Positions 19,526 through 30,847 of a DNA stretch of 43,984 nt are shown here, piece by piece (the first letter of the stretch is position 1; each line of letters starts with the position of its first letter). The notes beneath the pieces were generated by a model, which was not told the DNA's origin, ran no database searches, and worked only from the letters and a program-made list of their open reading frames with translations. The stretch is taken from the NCBI GenBank assembly GCA_001566295.1, contig KQ964291.1, positions 20,344 through 64,327 on the forward strand, read 5' to 3'. The DNA comes from Microdochium bolleyi (lineage: Eukaryota; Ascomycota; Sordariomycetes; Xylariales; Microdochiaceae). The translations under genes and the position numbers were made by a program.

Positions 19526-20527
19526 TCTAGACCCTTCCCGCCTCGCTGTGCGAGCTAATCGGAGACGGCACCAGGACTGGGTTCAGCTGCAACAAACACA
19601 CATCATGCTCAAGACCACGTTGACAACCTAGCTTTTGGCGACGGCCATAAGTGGCTCCTTAGCGCGCCTATTTCAGCCTCGCTATCACTACCGTGCTCTC
19701 AGAGAGCTACAGTGACGAGATCAAGTTCAATAATTCCAGTTGCGAACTTCCCATCCGAGCTCTGCCATAGACCAGCTCGCGCCTACCTGGTAGAGCCGCT
19801 TCATATTCCGCGGCAATCCGGTCAGCATCTCACAAAGAACAGCCTCCAAGGGCCTCAGGGCCACATGCCGATGAGCCGCCTACTCATTGCGTTCGAGTCC
19901 AGCACTTGGAAGTCTGTGGCTTCTGGCGGGACGCCAACGCTGTCGAGCGCCATGACGAGCAGGATGGTGCGCTGACCCGTAGACACGAAGTGTCAACCCC
20001 AGTGACAGTAAGGTCAAACAAGTTATTGCCATCCGCGAGTTCAGGCTGGTGTGCGGCCAACAGATGGTCGTTCAAGTTCACGAGAGCTGGCCCAGCGACG
20101 CTCAACACGAGGAGCATGGCGGCTTCGACATGACTGAGAAACTCGGCGCAGCAGCAGGCGGCCATGTGCATGGGCCTCAAATTGTATGCACAGGAGTGTC
20201 CCGTGCATGCACGCAGTAGGTTGTGGCCAGTAATCAATTGGTGTACCGAAGGGAAGGCCCCGAAGGTACCTCTCGTCCTGCAGTGATCTGTCTCTTGGGA
20301 AGAAGGGTACTAGATAATTTCACACCTGTGCGGATGAGCAAGCAGCTGTGAAAGCTTCGGATCTGTCGGAGTACGGCCAACTCTGTCCCGAGCGGGGTTG
20401 TTGCCGTGCGATCGCAGTGCCCCACTTCGGACAACATAACCAGAGAGTCTTGTGCAGCCATCAGAGGCCACTTGTTCAACCGTCACAGCTCTCACATTCG
20501 CCAACGACAGCCACGACGGTTGCATGA
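19526..20527. other. No supported gene; decayed sequence
   Basis: Follows the LINE remnant. Short frames on both strands (such as 19884-20237 minus) have no coherent family match. The missing 5' part of the nuclease-fold pseudogene at 20528 may lie in the right half, but I could not follow its frame. Confidence 0.35.
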
Positions 20528-21152
20528 CAGGATCTTGCCGACCTGGATGTTGTCCCGTGCAGCTCAGCGTCCATCCTTCCTCAGTATCAGACCCTTCTGA
20601 CGTCCCCGAGGAAGGTGGACTTTGCAGTTGCGTACTGTCCGCAGGCGAGGCAAAAAGATGTTCAGACGCTCAGGCAGGTCACCCCACTTCCGAAAGAGGA
20701 GCAGAGTCTCAACCATACCAGCTACCCAGGCCTTGTTGACAGGCCCATTGTCTTGTCGGTCGAGATCAAACGCACGGAGGAGGGTGCGGACGCCGCGAAG
20801 TTGCAGCTGCTCACGTGGCTGAGTGCACAGTGGAATAAAATCGGAGAGCTCCACAAACTTGCCTCATCATCGTCTGGTTTAGAGAAGCCCGCGTACCTGC
20901 TCGCAAGGCCACGACTGGAGCTTTGTTGCGTTGACGAGGGATGCAGTGGGAGGGAGAGCGGTGAGTTCGTTCAATAATAAGTCGTTTCTGCGGTGCTTAG
21001 CTGACAATGACCTCTAGGTGCTGTGGCACAAACTACTCCTGGGCAACACACAGAATCCAGCAGGAGTCTACAGGATCGTCCAGCGACTCCAGCAAGTGGC
21101 GTCACTCGCGCTGAGTCGGCACTGCGAGTGGATTCAGGGACTCCGCCTCTGA
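20528..21152 (+). pseudogene. PD-(D/E)XK nuclease-like protein (PDDEXK_12 type), frameshifted
   Basis: From 20528 the plus-strand frame reads D-L-D-V-V-P-C-S-S-A, then R-K-V-D-F-A-V-A-Y, S-L-N-H-T-S-Y and S-V-E-I-K-R, followed by L-T-W-L-S-A-Q-W. This matches the fungal PDDEXK_12-like family; the Asp of V-D-F and the E-I-K would be the nuclease-fold core. Near 20880-20895 the frame shifts by one base; the next frame carries S-Q-G-H-D-W-S-F-V-A-L-T-R-D. An intact intron (20961-21017, 57 nt, GTGAGT...GCTGAC...CTAG) then leads to V-L-W-H-K-L and V-Y-R-I-V-Q-R-L, ending at TGA 21150-21152. The N-terminus is not recovered. The family is abundant and of unknown function in fungi. One indel or a sequencing error would explain the break. 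Confidence 0.68.
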
Positions 21153-23408
21153 ACGGGGATGCTGAGGACAGAAGCAGGCGACGAAGTGCCAAGATCTCCA
21201 TGTGGGCAGGACTACAGGGGGCGCACCCAAACAACCGCTACCCTCCCCACATCATTTGAGCAGCAATGACGGCGCTAGATCGTCCTGTGAAGCTGTCTGG
21301 GAAGCATTGTACGCCTCGGACGAGGAATCTCATGAGACTCATGTATGCTACAAGATAGCCTCACTGCCCAAGACTGGGGGATACCTCCATCAGAGAGCTC
21401 AAATGATACGTGCCTCATGTTTCTATCGACACAATTTGGCAAGACCTCGAGGACACGATGTTACAAACGGTAGAGCCGCTCAACGGCCATTTGTGGGCAT
21501 TTGTGACTGATGACCATGCTGGAAAGAACTAGAATCCGCAGAGAATCAATAAGCGCGGCCATGGGCATCCCCTCATGTGAGTTTGGCGACCGGACGGTCC
21601 GACGTGCGCTGCCACTGTGCCATCATAATAGATTGGTCCATAACGGGCTAAAACCACCGTCCCTCATGCCGTCTTCGGGATGTGCTTGATGCACCGTTCT
21701 CGTTGCTCTCTTCCTAGCTCAGCAAGGCAATCCCAAGGGCACAAGTCAACGGCGATGATCCCAAGACGACCCGTCAGTGGTTCTTGGAGCAAGCCGTGGG
21801 TTAATTTTGGACTGGCACACGTCTAATCCTGTCGGTATCTTCGCCCAGGTGGTTCTGGCAAGGTTGGGGCTGTGGAAGGATCTTGAGGCCCTTGGGACAT
21901 CGAACGGTGACCGGGCAGCACCGATGTAGTCACTGAGTTCAGCATGCCGGTGGTCATGAGGCGCACGCTCCGTGCCGCTCCACGCCACATTGAGCGCCGC
22001 CGCGAACGCGCCGCGTGCAGAGCGATGTGCACGCGTCGTGCCCCGCATGTCTTTGCAAGCTTGGGCACACTTGTGGGGTAAGTACTGTCCATACTACTCA
22101 GGTCAAGGTCCTTCGGAAGTGCGCAGTGCACTGAAGCGGCGACCTCAGCAGGGGAGGGTCTTCAGAGTTGTCCTAGGTAGATGCGCGCTTGCCTTGTTGC
22201 GCGCCGCGGCTGACGATGTCAAATCTCCGCTGCGCTGGCGGAGCGGAACCTCGGAGTCCGCAAGCGATGTCTTGGGCGTCAGCCTGCTGGTTCTCCAAAC
22301 ATTGGTCACGTCATGGAGCACCCGGGCGTCCAAGGCTCTCGATCGGACCCGGCATTCGTTATGTCACATTTTTCTGAGGTCTGGGTCACTTAGCTCAGAA
22401 TGGGCCAACACTGGAGTCATCATGATAAACACCAATGGCTAATGAAATAAACGTCATTCCTGACTACGCTTACACGACTTGTCCTTCCCCTCTGGATCAC
22501 CACCATCCACAGCCCCCACCACGAGTCCAGGGTACAGCCAGTGCGACCACCACAACAATCTTCCACCTCCGAGCCAACGTCCGCATCCTCGCAGCAGACA
22601 GCCACTCGTGGCCGGCACGCGTCACGGCACCAGACAGTCGACATGGCGGAACAAGGACGCAGGTCGATCTTGGCACGCCTGGTCCCGGTCTGGTATCCAG
22701 AGGGTCCTGGGTGGCAACTGGAGCTGACACAGCATGAATGCAAAGATCCGTCGCCCGATCGCAGATCGGCTCCGCGGAGGCACCCAGGAGCTTCAGCTGG
22801 AGCAGCGAGGCGTTCCCGCCATCTCACCGCGGCCATCCACAACAAGTTCCTTTGGCCGTCCTCTGATGCTGAGCGGTCACTGAGCACCGTGCGCCACCAC
22901 TTCTCAAGCTTCGCCGATGCCTTCTTGTTGCTGGCCTGCCCCACTCCGCCGGCACTCTCGCGGCTGTCACGTCATCTTCAGCCTGGCCTGCGTGCCCGAT
23001 GCCGCGGACCTGCAGGCGACGCTTGCGGGCAGCGGCCCGCCTCCCTCATCGTGCGCCGGGGGCGTCAAGATCAACAACGGGGCATCTCGACTCTGATGGT
23101 AAGTATGACACCCGTACAGAGCGCTGCCTCTCAGAGGGACTCCTGGTCATCAAGAGAGTGGCCCGTGAGACTCCAGATAATGCCACCGGCACCGGCATGC
23201 CCGGCCTTCAGCACCTCATCCACGTGCCCGGCTTCCGCCTCGAGATACCAAGGGTAGTACTCCAGGTCACCAGGATGCCCACAAGTCCAGACATGTAGTT
23301 CCTGCCATGGATCTGGAAGGCGTCCGAGTTTTCGTTTTGACCACCACCCAGCATTTGACAAAGCCAAACACCCTCTGCCCAATCAAGAGAATGTTCATGG
23401 CGGGGAAA
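21153..23408. other. No supported gene; possible relic at 22.4-23.3 kb
   Basis: 21.2-22.4 kb shows only short frames. At 22435-23300 the plus strand has overlapping Pro/Ser/Thr/Arg-rich frames of 100-240 codons and a GTAAGT at about 23100, while the minus strand has a 174-codon frame (22420-22944). No frame dominates and none matches a family I know. A decayed gene is likely but cannot be modelled. Confidence 0.35.
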
Positions 23409-26062
23409 TCAAGACAATACTTCAGGAGCATGTCCTCTGGGCCTGGAGGTTGGCAACGCCTTTCGTCCCGTCGGCTTTGTCACGCGCCCGTGAGGTGGGA
23501 TGTGTACTTCATTCACCTCGTTGTCCTCCTCCTCCTCCTCCTCCTCCTCCTCAAAATCACTTTGCAACTGTGCCCGCAGCTCGGCACTAGTACACTGGGA
23601 GTCCAGGCTTGGACTGCCTGTAGAGTCAGGCCTATCAGGCACCTCGGGAGACTGCTCTCCAGACTGCTCACGAGACGACTCGCGTGGTTGCACCGGGCAG
23701 CCAAGGCTCGTTGCACGGCGTTTCTGACCCTGATCCTTTGAGGAGAGCTCCTCCTCGCCTGGTCGCTTGCGGGATGACGACTTGGTTGATTGCGGTGAGG
23801 GATCAAGGCTCGTGCTGTCCGTAGAGACATCAGGTGTCGCTTTTGAAGGTTTCCGAATGCCCTCGTCGTCAATGCAGATCGTTTTTTGCCCAGGCTCCCA
23901 TTCCGTGATGGCTGTGCTGATGTCCTCATCTTCGATTACGACTGTACCATTGCCGTAGTAGTACGTCAATGTCTTTGTGAATGAAAGCGCCAATTCTTGA
24001 TTGTGGTGCCATTCTGACCAGAGGCAGGCGTCCTCGTCGCGATGAATGAGTCTAACTCCACCTCCCAGTCACCTGAAGCTAGTTTCATCGAGCCAATCAG
24101 GTTATATGCTCCGTCGATGGGGAATTCCTCGCCCGTTTCGAAGTCACGGGTGTCTGTGATGCCAGGAGTGGGCACTTGGGCGTCTTCGCCATTCGTGTGC
24201 TGGGCCGCGACCACTTTCGTGAAATGGTGGGCATTGCATATGACTCGCCACCTCTCCTGCTTACTGATGTTTTCAACGCTGAATTTGATATGCACTTGTT
24301 TCTGGCCCTGTACATAAAGTGATTAGTTTCACAAGCTCGGACGTGCCAAACTAAATGACAGAGTGGAGATTGGAAAAGCTGACCTTGCTGAACAAAAGCT
24401 CTGCGTGCGGTCTATAGCCAACGCGCTGCAGAGCGAATCCGAGGCGGGGCAGGAACTCCGTGGCAGTCTTCCTGAAGCTATAAGCTCGAGCCATGCCCTC
24501 GAGCAGCATGTGCCTGTGGAAATGTGAGCAGGGCCGTTCAGGCAGAACGTGGCAAGATGCTCCATGTTCGAGAGGACTCACCCGGGCGCGCGGTTGTCAC
24601 TCTCCACGTAGATTGGCTCTCCCGTCAGTTGATGACTTTTGTATTGGCGAGTGATTTCGCCTTGCAGTTGCGGACTGAGCGAGCTGCCGCCGGTCACTAT
24701 GACTCGACCTTCCCCACCGGGCCTCCCTTTGAGCTTTATCAGCATCTTGTTGATCTTTGTGAGGACGGGTTTGACGCCTTTTCTGAAGGATTGAGCGATG
24801 TCTTCCTTATCAAGTTCGACAGATCGTAAAACTCCCTTCGCATCATAGAAGGGATACGAGAAACGCTCGAAACACATCTGCTCCGTAGAGGTGAGACGCG
24901 TCTTTCTCGTAGACGTCGGACCTGTCTCTTCCGTAGAGGTCGGACCTGTCTCTTCCGTAGAGGTCGGACCTGTCTCTTCCGTAGAGGTCGGACCTGTCTC
25001 TTTCGTAGAGGTCGATTGCGTCTCCTTCGTAGGCCCCGTGGAGCGAACATAATTTTCGATAGCGTCCCTGAGCTGCTTTGAAAACTTGTCTGACAGCACA
25101 GTCGTACCAGCTGGAAGGCCATGTTGGCCATCTTGATCGGCGGTGTGCGAAAGGCTCAGCTTTTTGATGCACTTGTCGAACAGATGACTTACCCAGTGCT
25201 CACTCCCACCAGCAGCAGCTGTCCTCCTGTTAGCACGTGATTCAGGTACAGGTCAGCTTGTTGTCCTACCCTGTGCTTCACTCTCGGTCAGCATGCAGCT
25301 GTCATCACTATCCGGGTCCTTGGCTAGATTGACGATCCGAAGGTTCTTCACACAGGCCAATATTAGTTCAAAAAGCTCTTGGTGGTCGTCCACAGCGCAC
25401 GGGAATGAGAAACTTACGACGCTATGGCCGCCAATGTCCACCAGGAGAGCCACTTTCACCTCATACCTCTTGAAATATTTCGTTTTGCTCCTGGACCAGT
25501 GGTAGACTGCATCGATCTCTCCCACACACTCGATATCCTCATCTTTCAACTCGAAACCGTCGCGTACTATGCCTCTGTACTCGATCTGGAGGGTCTTGGG
25601 CCACTGGCACGGTATGGAAAGGATGACACGTTCCAGCTCGAAGTCATGCAGTTCCACTTCCGCATCAACCCTGAGTTTGATTTCCGTGAATATTCCGGTT
25701 AAGCCGCTTTTGACGACTTCTGTGTTGACCTGTTCGATCTTTATGGACGACGTGCGGTATTCAGCCAACCCGGCATGGCGTTCCCCCAGGTAGTAGATGC
25801 CGCATTTCGCCGGTACCTTTGGAGCGCCTTCGTCATTGTGGATAGGGACTTGGGTCGCCCAATAGTCACTGCGCTCGCCAGCTTTTAGGCGAATCGGACG
25901 AATATCGTATGGGGCGTCTACTGGGAATAACGCAAGCCGAATGCCTGTGCTGCCCATGTCAACAACAACGATACTGGAAAACGGTGAGCAGTTGACATCA
26001 TCGCGGGTTCCGGTGCAAGCTGAGGTCTGTGGGTAAACTCACGCTTTGCGCTTCCCACCCAT
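23409..26062 (-). CDS. Hsp70-like ATPase-fold protein (HSPA12 type) with acidic tail
   Basis: Exon 1 is 20 nt (26043-26062), then 25270-25973, 24582-25218, 24384-24513 and from 24307 down. Introns: 25974-26042, 25219-25269, 24514-24581 and 24308-24383, all GT-AG and frame-exact. The product has actin/Hsp70 ATPase landmarks: V-V-V-D-M-G-S-T-G near residue 12, S-I-P-C-Q-W-P near 125, L-L-V-D-I-G-G-H near 185, G-G-S-E-H-W, and V-I-V-T-G-G-S-S-L-S-P. An inserted eight-residue repeat (T-G-P-T-S-T-E-E) sits in the ATPase domain. The last part is Ser/Pro-rich and acidic with a Glu run. The frame changes at about 23980-24075: an extra intron (GTGACT...GTCAG, 59 nt) would fix it, or it is a frameshift. 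HSPA12-like proteins are common in ascomycetes; their clients are unknown. Confidence 0.75.
23525..23553. repeat. CTC/GAG trinucleotide microsatellite
   Basis: About nine CCT/CTC units in a row. On the minus strand it encodes the Glu run in the acidic tail of the Hsp70-like protein. Confidence 0.9.
24915..25010 (-). repeat. 24-bp in-frame tandem repeat, four copies
   Basis: Four 24-base units beginning GTCGGACCTGTCTC (plus-strand reading) at 24915, 24939, 24963 and 24987, nearly identical, flanked by diverged copies. They encode eight-residue units (E-T-G-P-T-S-T-E) inside the Hsp70-like protein. Confidence 0.9.
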
Positions 26063-27781
26063 CGTGACTGCAGTGACGTTGGTGCGTTGGGAGGCGTGCG
26101 TGACTGAAGGGTGGGCAGACAGGATAGCGAAAAACCTGGAGTTGCAAGACTACCAGCTGTTGTCGTCTTCGATGGACTGCCAGAGAGGCGAGTTGCGTTG
26201 GGTCGTTCTGTTTGAGCGCTGCTGTCTGTCGCTTCCGGGTTCTCCGTCGCTTGTGGGGGTGTACTGCGGCCTGGTGAATCGTTTGTGCTTCAAAGTTCCA
26301 GCCTCGAGGGGTTGGCTGGGTCGTCAAGGCTTTCTAAATCATTGGTCGCAGAGCATTGAACTGGGAAAAGCAAACCAGCTTTAATTAGTGGCGATTGCAG
26401 GGGCAAGCATAGCGAAGTATGCAGCCAATCGGATCAAAGACGACTGGAAGCCGGAAGGCTAGCGTTTAGAAAGCGTACCTTGCTTGGTGGGGCACGGCCT
26501 CCGCAATCTGTGACAGGAGCTGCTGTTTGCGCAGAATGTGGCGAAGCTCGCAAGGCTCGCATTGGGGCGGCGCATGGAGACTCGGTAAGATTGTCCACGA
26601 ATGTGCAAAGACTCCTGCTCCTGCGCCTCCTCTGTGGTTCCCACCCAACTCCAGCCATGGGGGTTTGTTTCTCTGGATACTTTTTCTCTTTATGCTCTCT
26701 CTACTTGGGCCCCTTACAATCCTTGATGGCCCTCTGCTTTTCAGGATGTGGGCACAGAATGCACGCCACTTAGCAGCCATCCCAGGGGCTTGTCAACACC
26801 CGAAGCTCCAGCTGAGGAACACATCCCGCGCTGGCAGAGCGAAGAAACGACACCAATCATCCAGTGTTCACATCTTGCCAGCTTTGAGTCATCGACCCAC
26901 ACCCCCAAGAACATGCACGAGTGAGCACACTCCCGTCAAAAACAAGGGGTTCGTGCCACAGTCAAGAGCCAGATTGTGCCCCTGTACGCAGCCCTACGTC
27001 GAATTGCAGCTCGAAGGCTTCCAGCCCTGCGAGCTCCGCATTAATTTCCGAGGTAATTAATTAATTACACATTACATCATGTACACAGTTCCTGGGTAGG
27101 TAGCCGCACGCTCCGATTGGCGCTCTCCCACGGCTGGTGCAGTCGCTGAGTACGTATGGTGCTCGCCGATGCCTGATGCTCTACGAAGTAATTACTGCCT
27201 GACCCTGTCCGGAGAAATCTGTTGTGCCCGTGACGAAGGCCTCTGTTGCCCCTCGTTCTTTGGATTACCGCCTTTTCTGAGCAGACTCGACGTCTTGCGA
27301 ATGGGTCATCTCGGCTGGTCTTGCAGGGTTGGCAAAGCAGAATAACATACCGGTGCGGAGTACGGAGGCCAGGAAGGGACTTCATAAAGAGAAAGCGGTT
27401 TATTATTGGATCGAAAGCCTCGGGAGGGCACGAGTTGACAGCAAAAGTTAGAGCGTCCTGCAGGAAGCGCATGACTTCTGATTGTGCAGCGGAGCGGGAG
27501 GCTTGGTGTGGGGAGTCCGCCACCCTCGGGAAAGAGTGGATTTGCGCGAGGTGTCAACGATTTGCCCCCTGCCTGGCGTCAAGCTCCACGTCACTTAGCT
27601 GAGAACCCTAGGGTATGTACTTTACTCTGTGTTAATGGATCCACCCCGCAGAGCAACAGAGCAGGGCAATGTGCCAGCAGCATCGCGTAAGCGTCCGATA
27701 CCGTAGTTTCCAGCAATCCGCCCTCGTCCACGACCACCCTGACACAATGTCTTCACCACAACCCTCGCGACGGCGCTCAAC
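26063..27781. other. Intergenic stretch with weak frames only
   Basis: Contains the promoter side of both the Hsp70-like gene and the JmjC pseudogene. Frames at 26046-27060 (plus) and 27077-27523 (minus) are uncertain. The minus frame has a protein-like part with a GTATGT at about 27350, but no start codon or downstream exon that I could join. A TTAATTAATTAATTA run lies at about 27055-27068. Confidence 0.4.
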
Positions 27782-30700
27782 ATGGCGGATCCTCCCCCCC
27801 CGGCTTCGCCCCGGAGCTCCCTGACGGATCGCGACCTCGGGCAAACAATTTGCAGCAGGCTTTTGAGCGTCCTCCGACAGAACGAACTCCTTCCTTCCGG
27901 TGCGCGAGACTCCAAGGCCGCGACGCTTGCCTGTGCGATCGCGCAATGGGACAGGCTTGCCTAGAATGCGGCACCCGCGAAGCCGACCGCGCAGGTCAAC
28001 ACCCTCTCCGGAACAACGTCAGCCACGAGCAGTGCGGCAGCCACCAGCAGCTTGCAAATCACCACTGCCTCCGAATGAGCCGCGATACCGCCACTCTAGC
28101 AGACTGCGCAGCCCGAGAGCCCGAGCCTCGATCCCGATGGGCAGTAGTTGAACAATAAGAGCAGCAAGTCGCACACACAGCAGCGCCAGCAGCAGCAGCA
28201 GCCCGAGGACGAACTCAAAAGCAGCCAGGCACAGCAGGTCGCCAGCAGTCACCGGCAGCCATGGGCGGTTTACGAGGCCGACCCTACAAAGCTTCGGCCA
28301 CTCTGCAGAGACGAGCTGGTAGCCGACATCGATAAGACACTTCGATCGCTCACCCAAGACGTAAAGTGGGCTGGTTACTTCCGCGTAGTGGACCTTGCGC
28401 CGGTGCCAGATGCTATCCAAGTTCCTGAGAAGAGGCGGGACGACGAGCACGACTGGCTTGCCGTAGAGTGGGCTCAGCCAGGCCCTCAGCGTTCTGGCAT
28501 CGCGCTCCTTCAGGGCTTGACCACGACGTATTTGCCGGCCTTGAGCTGCGCGCAGACACGGTTAGACCATCCACAGGGGCAGTCCAGGAAACAGTCCGAG
28601 GAACTCTGCGACTTCAGGGTGACCTGCTAGGAGCAGCTGCGGAATGCGTACTGCATCGGCCCGCCCCTCATTTCCACCGGCGCGATCGGTGCCGCGACCG
28701 AGCTCGTGGGCTTAGGCGCCCTCCTGAAATCCTTACGTTGCTCTGCGGACAGAGATGACGACGACATCACGACAGGCACGGCTAAAATCCTCCTCGGAAT
28801 CAACGCGCCATACTAGTACATTCAAGAGGCCTTCTCTGGCACGGCATTCCACAAAGAGGACGGGCATCTCGGGTCGCTCAACCAGACGCTGTACGGCTTC
28901 AGCGTCTGGACCCTCATCGAGCCCGCCGACAGCGACGCATTTGTCGAGCTCTGCCTGGATACGCTGCCGCGGGCGAACCTGATCTGCGATCAGGCCGTGC
29001 GCCACGCCAACTTGTTTATTAGCCCCGACCTCCGCGGCGCCAGCAACATCAGACGCCGGTTCAAGGTTGTCGGGCCGGACGAGCACATCATCACGAGGCC
29101 TGGCGAGTACCATGCTGTGCTGAACCTGGCGGCGGGCCTGAAGTATGCCATCAATGTCGCGTGGCTCGGCATCGGCGCCGAGAGCGACCCGAGGGGCTCT
29201 GCTATTGTCTGCAAAGACTGCGGCCTGTACAAAGAGGCCATCGAGCACAGCAGCCTCAGCGTGATCGGCAAGAGGTCGACTTGCAGCAACGAGGCCGCCA
29301 TGATAGCGACCAATGGCGTGACAGCCTGCAATGCGGGAGGCAAGGAAGACTAAGACACCAATACAGGACCCGCCACCGGCACGGGCTTGGGAAGCAGGAG
29401 CTTGCGCTAAGTCAAGCGCAAGAGGGTGACCGGTGTCGACGATAATATTGACGACGGTGACGACGACGACAACGCCGAAGCACCACAGCACTCGAGAAAG
29501 AAGGAGAAGCAGACACAAAAGCTGCAGAGGAAGCCGAAGAAAGCGATCTTCACCTCCACCACTCCCAGCCACACCCATGATTTGTCAAACGCGGCTATGG
29601 ACGTCCCGTTGCACGGCATTGCCTCGGATATCCTCGATCTCGTTGGCTATGCACGACAAAGCGCGCTGCAGGAGTCTGGCTTATGTTTTCCCTTGACTCC
29701 AGCGACCGAGCCAGAGACCATCACCAACCAAATCGAGAGTAGCAAGTACGCGAAGGCTTGCATCGCCACAAAGTTGGCGGAGGTAGGAGGCGCCTTGCTG
29801 GCAGCCAAACTTCTCCAGTCGAATAAGGGCGACACTATCCAGGACGACGCCGTCCTTTTCGGCCGGATCGAGGAGCTGCCGTGGTCAGCGCGGACGTCCA
29901 AACATGCCGCCGCAGGTGCAAGAGGCCGAGCGCCGCCGCAACTGCCGACACATGATATCGCTGGCAACAACTTTCTAGGAAAGCGGACCAGTCGTAAGTT
30001 GCTTGCTGTTATACGCCACGAACCCGAAGCTACGCCGGGCAACTACTATCAGAACAAGCGTCAACCAGAGGCAGTTCTTGGGGCGTATGTTCAGGAGCCT
30101 CTCGTGTGTATGCAATCATGCGCTCGACAATTTCTTTGGCAACCGCGGAGCAATTCCGAGGTTGCACTACAAGGTAGCCGGACACAGCCAGCTCAATCCC
30201 AGCCTGACAACTGTATGGACTAGCTTCGACATCCTGCCAGACCTCGTCCCGTCCGTACCTGTCTCTGATGTGCTCAGGAAGCCGGAACTGCTTCAGGCAA
30301 GTCCACAAGGGAGGGGCGACTTGTGCGGCAGTGTCCGGACTGCGCAGACTCGCGAAAAGCGCTCAACTACCCGTACCGGATCCAGGCCTGTCCCAGAAGC
30401 ATGCAGCTGCTGGCCGGAAGCGTAGGTCAAGCATAACCGAGTTTTGACGGCATACAAGACAGTCAGTGAGCCACGACTCGTCGTCTGGGGCCCTGGAAGC
30501 GACCCCTTGTACAAGCAAGGGGAGGTCTTGGGCAAGCTCTGCGGCACCATCATGAGCCGAGCAATGAGCCAGACAGGCTTCCTGGGCTGCCTATCATCAA
30601 GTTTGTCCGCCCGGGCCTCATCAGTGATCGCGATCTAGATTGGTACATGAATTGCAACACCGGGAGCGCGGTCGATATCTCTGCCCTCATGATCCCTGTG

Positions 30701-30847
30701 GCCGAGGAAGGCTCGGTCGTGCTCGAGGCAAAGGTGGCATCCAGAAGCCTGCGAGTTACGGTTGTGGCTACTCGTGACTTGAGAAATCACGAGATGGTCA
30801 CCATCGCGTTCGATGGCCTGCGGCAGGAGACTGGTGTGGCAGTCTAG
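27782..30847 (+). pseudogene. JmjC-domain (histone demethylase-like) gene with nine in-frame stops
   Basis: From ATG 27782 (CAACATGG) one reading frame stays protein-like for more than 800 codons but is broken by stops at 27962 TAG, 28076 TGA, 28097 TAG, 28145 TAG, 28628 TAG, 28814 TAG, 29351 TAA, 29408 TAA and 30221 TAG. It encodes a Gln-rich N-terminal region, E-Q-L-R-N-A-Y-C-I-G-P-P-L-I, then a JmjC core: F-H-K-E-D (iron ligands His 28850 and Glu 28856), S-L-N-Q-T-L-Y-G-F-S-V-W and P-G-E-Y-H-A-V-L-N (His 29111), then C-K-D-C-G. JmjC enzymes are Fe(II)/2-oxoglutarate hydroxylases, usually removing lysine methyl groups on chromatin. A Lys-rich and acidic region follows. After about 30430 the frame also shifts, with a final coherent piece (I-I-K-F-V-R-P-G-L) to 30847. 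Introns do not explain the stops. All nine can come from CAG, CAA or CGA by a C-to-T change. Confidence 0.75.
28179..28205 (+). repeat. CAG-rich (poly-Gln) run
   Basis: A CAG-rich stretch with one CGC encodes a short polyglutamine run near the N-terminus of the JmjC pseudogene. Confidence 0.7.

Noticed and set aside
19884..20237. Possible ankyrin-like repeat on the minus strand
   Set aside because: Only a loose resemblance to the P-L-H-x-A pattern, no repeat periodicity and no ATG.
25201..25215. GTAAGT-like donor inside the Hsp70-like gene at the G-S-E-H-W motif
   Set aside because: The unspliced frame carries the family-like motif straight into L-F-D-K-C, so no intron is needed there.
27782..30847. 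A-to-I RNA editing rescuing the JmjC stops, as known for some fungal UAG codons
   Set aside because: The two TAA codons would each need two edits to become sense, and nine stops in one gene are better explained by C-to-T mutation. Not excluded for single TAG codons.
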